The position numbers and the translations under genes are program-made. A stretch of DNA of 49,903 nucleotides from an uncultured Pelagibacteraceae bacterium (GTDB lineage Bacteria; Pseudomonadota; Alphaproteobacteria; Pelagibacterales; Pelagibacteraceae): positions 1 to 49,903 of the forward strand of contig CACEEO010000003.1 of assembly GCA_902558585.1 (NCBI GenBank), in the 5' to 3' direction. Below the pieces are notes generated by a model. The model searched no databases, was not told the DNA's origin, and was given only the letters and a program-made list of their open reading frames with translations. This document shows, one piece after another, positions 45,296 to 49,903 of this stretch (position 1 is the first letter of the stretch; each line of letters starts with the position of its first letter).

Positions 45296-47632
45296 ATGAA
45301 TAAATTTTTAAGAAATATCTTTATTTTAATAACGTCTTTCATTCTTTTATCAGGCTTTTTGATAATTAGTATTTTATGGACTTATTCTAATGATTTACCT
45401 GATTATAAATTTCTTAAAAATTATAAACCCCCTGTTTCCAGTAAAGTTTACTCTGGTAATGGTGATTTAGTAGCAGATTTCTCACAAGAAAAAAGAGTAT
45501 TTGTTCCATTTAATTCAATTCCAAAAAATGTAATTAACGCATTTTTATCTGCTGAGGATAAAAATTTTTTCAAACATCCAGGTGTTGATGCTAAAGGTGT
45601 TATTAGAGCTGTAATAAACAATATTTCAAATATTTTATCATCTAAAAGGTTGGAGGGAGCATCTACAATTACTCAACAGGTAGCAAAAAATTTCTTACTA
45701 ACAAATGAAGTAAGTTTAAACAGAAAAATTAAGGAAGCAATTCTAGCTTTTAGAATAGAGAGAGCTTTATCTAAAGAAAGAATTCTAGAACTTTATCTAA
45801 ACCAAATTTATCTTGGAAGTGGAGCATACGGAGTAGCCGCTGCAAGCTTAGAATATTTTGATAAATCTATTAAAGATTTAAATTACTCAGAAGCTGCTTT
45901 ATTAGCAGCTTTGCCAAAAGCACCTAGCAGATATAACCCTTATAGAGATCCAGAAGTAGCAAAATTTAGAAGAAATTTAGTTTTAAAAAATTTATTAGAA
46001 AATAATTATTTAACATCAGAATGGTATGAAAAACTCATAAAAGAGGAAATATTGTTAAAAAAAAATAAAAAAATTTATTTAGAAGATGCTCAATATTTTA
46101 TTGAAGATGTGAGAAAGAGTGTAATTGAAACTTTGAGTTATGATAAAGTTTATAAACAAGGTTTTAATATCAATACTCCAATAGATTTAAATTTACAAAC
46201 AATTGCAACAAAATCACTTAGAGATGGATTAATAGCATATGACAAAAGAAAAGGATGGCGAGGACCACTTACTAACAAGATATATAATTCAGAATGGAAA
46301 AAAGATTTAGAAAAGTATACATTAGAAAATTCAATCAATTGGAAATTAGCAATAGTTAAAAAAATAAATAAATTTTCAGCAGAAATAGAAACAGAAGACA
46401 ATATCAAGGGTGTTATCGAATATCACAGTATTTCTTGGACAAAGAAAGAATTTAATAAATTATTAAAACCTGGTGACGTCATTTATGTTAAAAATGTTAA
46501 AGAAAATATTTTCAATTTACAACAATTACCAAAAGTAAATGGTGGAATTGTTGTGATGGATCCATTTACAGGAAGAGTTTTAGCTCTAAGTGGTGGTTTT
46601 AGTTTTAAAGAAAGTGAATTTAACAGAGCAACTCAAGCTAAAAGACAACCTGGATCAGCTTTTAAACCATTTGTTTATGCATTAGCTTTAGAGAATAATT
46701 TTACACCAACATCATTAGTTCTAGATGCACCAATGGTTTTAGATCAAGGAGATGATTTAAAAATGTGGAAACCAGAAAATTATGGAAAAAAATTTTATGG
46801 ACCTTCGACTTTAAGGGTTGGTTTGGAGAAATCTAGAAATTTAATGACAGTAAGAATAGCCCAAAATCTTGGTGTAGATAAAATAGTTGATTTTTCAAAA
46901 GAATTAAAAATTTATGATAACCCAGAAAAATTATTATCTATATCTTTGGGATCTGCTGAAACAACTTTATTAAAACTTACATCTGCTTATTCAGTTTTTG
47001 TTAATGGAGGAAAACTTGTTGAACCAATACTGATAGATAGAATTCAAGACAGTGAAGGAAACACTATTTTTAATAATGATAAAAGAAAATGTATTAATTG
47101 TGATCAAATTTCTTATTTAACTAACGACTATCCAGAGGTTAAAAATAACTACACGCAAATTTTTTCTCCAGAAACAGCTTTTCAAATGACATCAATTTTA
47201 GAAGGAGTTGTACAAAGAGGTACAGCTAAAAAACTAAAAGACTTAAATTTAAATATTGCAGGTAAAACTGGAACAACAAACAAAAATACAGATACTTGGT
47301 TTATAGGTTTTACTTCAAATGTACTAGTTGGTGTTTATGTTGGTTCAGATAATCCAACTCCGTTAGGAAAATATGAAACAGGATCTAAAACTGCTTTGCC
47401 AATATTCAAAAGTTTTATAAGTGATTCTGTTAATAAATATCAAGCAAGACCATTTAAGGCTGCTAAAGGAACAGTGATGATGGTTGTTGACCCTTTAACA
47501 GGTCAAAAAGCAAAATTTAACTCTAAGAATACTATTATTGAGGTTTTTAAAAAAGAAAATGTGGTTGATGGAAAAGTACTTTATACAAATTCAGATAGAT
47601 TAGATTCAAATAATATATTAAAGTTTTACTAA
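45296..47632 (+). CDS. mrcA: Penicillin-binding protein 1A (bifunctional)
   Basis: 778 aa, with one N-terminal membrane anchor. The glycosyltransferase domain has the catalytic Glu87 in AEDKNFFKHPG and GASTITQQVAKNF; the transpeptidase has Ser454 in the SAFK box, SRN at residues 513-515 and KTGTT from Lys657. Between them lies an inserted OB-like segment. It polymerises and cross-links peptidoglycan in the periplasm. The stop overlaps the prfB start as TAATG, so translation of prfB may be coupled. Confidence 0.95.
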   Translation: MNKFLRNIFILITSFILLSGFLIISILWTYSNDLPDYKFLKNYKPPVSSKVYSGNGDLVADFSQEKRVFVPFNSIPKNVINAFLSAEDKNFFKHPGVDAKGVIRAVINNISNILSSKRLEGASTITQQVAKNFLLTNEVSLNRKIKEAILAFRIERALSKERILELYLNQIYLGSGAYGVAAASLEYFDKSIKDLNYSEAALLAALPKAPSRYNPYRDPEVAKFRRNLVLKNLLENNYLTSEWYEKLIKEEILLKKNKKIYLEDAQYFIEDVRKSVIETLSYDKVYKQGFNINTPIDLNLQTIATKSLRDGLIAYDKRKGWRGPLTNKIYNSEWKKDLEKYTLENSINWKLAIVKKINKFSAEIETEDNIKGVIEYHSISWTKKEFNKLLKPGDVIYVKNVKENIFNLQQLPKVNGGIVVMDPFTGRVLALSGGFSFKESEFNRATQAKRQPGSAFKPFVYALALENNFTPTSLVLDAPMVLDQGDDLKMWKPENYGKKFYGPSTLRVGLEKSRNLMTVRIAQNLGVDKIVDFSKELKIYDNPEKLLSISLGSAETTLLKLTSAYSVFVNGGKLVEPILIDRIQDSEGNTIFNNDKRKCINCDQISYLTNDYPEVKNNYTQIFSPETAFQMTSILEGVVQRGTAKKLKDLNLNIAGKTGTTNKNTDTWFIGFTSNVLVGVYVGSDNPTPLGKYETGSKTALPIFKSFISDSVNKYQARPFKAAKGTVMMVVDPLTGQKAKFNSKNTIIEVFKKENVVDGKVLYTNSDRLDSNNILKFY

Positions 47633-48733
47633 TGGAAAATAATTATCAAAATTTTAAAGAAGAAGTTGAAAAGATAAATCAAAAAATACAGGAGTATCTT
47701 TGAAAAAAACAATATCCATTCAAAACTGCAATCTTTAAATTCACAAATGCTGAGTGCCGATTTTTGGCAAGATAAAAATAACTCTCAAAGAGTAATTAAA
47801 ACAAAGAAATTTTATGAAGACTTAACAAATTCTTTAAATAATAATCTTAAAAAACTAACAGATTTAGATGATTTGAATCAACTGGCCCTTGAAGAAGAGA
47901 ATTTACAAGTTCAAAAAGAAGTTCTACAAAATATAAAAGACTTAAGAAGTGAAGTTAAAAAAAACGAAATTAAATGTTTTTTATCTAATGAAGCAGACCC
48001 TTTAAATTGTTACATAGAGATACATGCTGGTGCTGGAGGTACAGAAAGTCAAGATTGGGCTGATATGCTAAGAAGAATGTATTTAAAATGGTCAGATAAA
48101 AAAAATTTTAAATCAAGTTTGATTAGTGAACATAGAGGTGACGAGGCTGGGATAAAGTCTGCAACAATTAAAATAAATGGTGACTATGTTTTTGGATGGT
48201 TAAAAAAAGAGTCTGGAATACATAGATTAGTTAGGATATCTCCATTTGACTCCGGAGCAAGAAGGCACACAAGTTTTGCAAGTGTTTGGATTTATCCAGT
48301 TGTGGATGAAAATATAAATATAGAAATTTTAGAAAAAGATTTAAGAATAGACACTTATCGTTCCAGTGGAGCAGGTGGTCAGCACGTTAACACTACTGAT
48401 AGCGCGGTTAGAATAACACATATCCCATCGAAAATTGTTGTTCAATGTCAAAATGAAAGATCTCAACATAAAAATAAAGAAACATGCATGAATATGTTGA
48501 AAGCAAGATTATATGATTATGAAATTAAAAAAAGAGAGGAAGAAAATCAAAATGTTGAAAGTTCTAAATCTGAAATAGGGTGGGGCCATCAAATTAGATC
48601 ATATGTGCTTCAACCCTACAGACTTGTAAAAGATAATAGAACTAATTTTGAAAGCACTAGTCCTGATAAAGTTTTAGATGGTGATATAGATGAATTTTTG
48701 GAACAATCGCTTTATAAATTAAATGAAAAATAA
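47632..48733 (+). CDS. prfB: Peptide chain release factor 2, with programmed +1 frameshift
   Basis: The gene starts at 47632 with 23 codons ending CTT, then an in-frame TGA (47701-47703). A +1 shift at CTT-T continues at 47702 (GAA AAA AAC...) to give 366 aa, the length of E. coli RF2 (365). The joined protein keeps the RF2 signatures: SPF (ISPFDSGARR) that reads UGA and the GGQ motif at residues 248-250 that releases the peptide. Low RF2 makes the ribosome pause at UGA and shift, so the protein limits its own synthesis. A search for plain ORFs finds only the part from 47747 onward. Confidence 0.95.
47690..47703 (+). promoter_or_regulatory. RF2 programmed +1 frameshift site
   Basis: AGGAG TAT CTT TGA: a Shine-Dalgarno-like AGGAG (47690-47694) three bases before the slippery CTT (47698-47700), then the UGA stop. 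This matches the E. coli prfB site AGGGGG TAT CTT TGA in order and spacing. The base after TGA is A rather than C. Confidence 0.93.
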
Positions 48734-49903
48734 TATTTTAAAATATTTTATACTACTTCTGTCAGTGCTAGTTATTTTGATAATTTACCTTAGCACCGTA
48801 GGTATAGAGACAGATAAATTTAACAATCAAATTAAAAAAAGAATTTTACAAATAAACAACAATATAAATATAGATTTAAAAAAAATTAAACTAACTCTAG
48901 ATCCTTTAAAACTAAAAATTTATGCAAAAACAATTGGAACTACTATATATTTTGCAAAAAGACCTTTAGCGTTAGAAAGCCTCAAAACACAAGTTTCGCT
49001 CAGTTCTTTAATTAAAAACAAGATCTCATCTTCAAATATAGAGGTAACAACTAAGTCTATATTATTAAATGATTTAATTAAATTTATTCGGACGACAAAT
49101 AATAAACCTGAATTATTTATATTAGAAAAAATTGTAAAAAAAGGTCATGTAATTATAGATTTGAGTTTGAACATCGATGAAAATGGTAAACTTAAAAATG
49201 ATTATAAAATTAAAGGTCTGATAAAAGATGCAAGTATTAATTTTTTACACAAGTCTAATTTTAAAAATATAAATTTTAATTTCAATATTCAAAAAGATAA
49301 TTATCACTTTGATGAAATAAATTTTAAAGCAGAAGAAGTAAATTTTATTTCAAAAAAACTTAACATAAAAAAGAAAAAAAATAGTTTTTTAATCGATGCT
49401 ATTGTCCAAAGCGATCAATCAAGTTTAAATTCAAATATATTAAAATTATTTAATTTAAATTTTCAAAATATAATTATTGATGATGCTAAATTTAAAACAA
49501 ATAATCAATTTTCTTTGGAAATAGATGAAAAATACAAAGTTAAAAATATAATTTTTAATTCTGATATAAATTTTACTCAGCTAAAATATAAAAATTTAAA
49601 AATAATTAATAAATATTTTCCAGAAGTTGATGACCTAATTTTACTCGATAATCATAAATTAAATTTAAATTATAAGGACAACAATTTATCAATTAATGGT
49701 GGGGGGCAAATTCAGTTAAATACTGATGAACTAGATGAAATTAAATATTTTATAAATAAAAAGGATAAGGATTTAAGTATAGATTCCGAATTATTTTTAA
49801 AAAATATAGTTTTAGAGCAACAAGATTTTTTAAAAATGTTTTTCCCTCAAACTAGTAAAAATATTAATTTCAATAATCAAAAATTAAAAATTAATTTTAA
49901 AAA
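48723..49903 (+). CDS. AsmA-like/YhdP-type envelope protein (3' partial)
   Basis: An open frame of 393 codons running off the window end. It starts within the last bases of prfB (ATG at 48723; prfB ends at 48733). One N-terminal membrane segment (YFILLLSVLVILIIYL) is followed by a long, repetitive, beta-rich region with DLKKIKLTLDPLKLKIYAK and LNIDENGKLKNDYKIKG, typical of AsmA/TamB/YhdP bridge proteins that may carry lipids between membranes. The family call is by pattern only. Its end and domain order are outside the window. Confidence 0.65.
   Translation, partial: MKNNILKYFILLLSVLVILIIYLSTVGIETDKFNNQIKKRILQINNNINIDLKKIKLTLDPLKLKIYAKTIGTTIYFAKRPLALESLKTQVSLSSLIKNKISSSNIEVTTKSILLNDLIKFIRTTNNKPELFILEKIVKKGHVIIDLSLNIDENGKLKNDYKIKGLIKDASINFLHKSNFKNINFNFNIQKDNYHFDEINFKAEEVNFISKKLNIKKKKNSFLIDAIVQSDQSSLNSNILKLFNLNFQNIIIDDAKFKTNNQFSLEIDEKYKVKNIIFNSDINFTQLKYKNLKIINKYFPEVDDLILLDNHKLNLNYKDNNLSINGGGQIQLNTDELDEIKYFINKKDKDLSIDSELFLKNIVLEQQDFLKMFFPQTSKNINFNNQKLKINFK

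Noticed and set aside
1..49903. CRISPR arrays, tRNAs, rRNAs, IS elements, riboswitches
   Set aside because: I looked for spaced direct repeats, cloverleaf-like sequences, transposase motifs and riboswitch cores and saw none; short A/T runs are composition only.

Overview
The window reads as chromosomal DNA of a streamlined, very AT-rich alphaproteobacterium, most likely a SAR11 (Pelagibacterales) relative. The reasons are the strong A/T codon bias, genes that abut or overlap almost everywhere, no gene-free stretch over about 130 bases, and alphaproteobacterial markers (an NDUFA12-type complex I subunit, a DUF2155 protein, the gene order lptF-lptG-lptD-surA-pdxA-ksgA, and a stand-alone NrdJ-like tail protein). 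I saw no rRNA, tRNA, CRISPR array, insertion sequence, prophage or classical GC-rich terminator.

Layout. Positions 1-1983 (+) hold the end of a glycine amidinotransferase-like gene and a threonine aldolase. Positions 1976-8644 (-) look accessory: a small conserved protein, a 2-oxoglutarate-oxygenase-like gene bracketed by two copies of the small protein's 5' end, then a five-gene unit (transcribed leftward from 8644) of a phytanoyl-CoA-dioxygenase-family enzyme, two Gfo/Idh/MocA dehydrogenases, a 155-aa unknown and a secreted repeat protein whose C-terminal part has clearly higher GC. A MOSC protein (+) at 8692 and an MFS transporter (-) at 9138 end this part. Positions 10473-21117 (-) are core genes: DMT exporter, gshB, gshA, HD-domain protein, purF, cvpA, RND exporter, dnaB, rplI, rpsR, rpsF. 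Positions 21205-23794 (+) are fabD-fabG-acpP-gmk, without fabF or mltG between acpP and gmk. Positions 23783-31467 (-) are ksgA-pdxA-surA-lptD-lptG-lptF, an outer-membrane biogenesis block; lptF is broken by a one-base frameshift in a homopolymer. Then pepA-ndk (+), purN/purM (-), DUF2066-like gene, hda-like gene and aspS (+), the NrdJ-like tail (-), NDUFA12 and DUF2155 (+), accC-accB-aroQ (-), thiS-thiG (+), rne (-), and finally a PBP1A gene, prfB and an AsmA-like gene (+) that runs off the end.

How it fits together. Most genes are housekeeping: purine synthesis (purF, purN, purM), glutathione synthesis (gshA, gshB), fatty-acid initiation (accB, accC, fabD, fabG, acpP), LPS transport and outer-membrane protein folding (lptD/F/G, surA, asmA-like), replication control (dnaB, hda-like), and translation (rpsF, rpsR, rplI, aspS, prfB, ksgA). 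Points to look at first are the complete RF2 gene with its programmed frameshift (47632-48733), the lptF frameshift, the duplicated gene remnant around the 2230-3375 oxygenase, the RNase E without a recognisable zinc link, and the fact that all seven convergent gene pairs overlap or are one base apart. Enzyme assignments come from reading motifs by eye; no database search was run.
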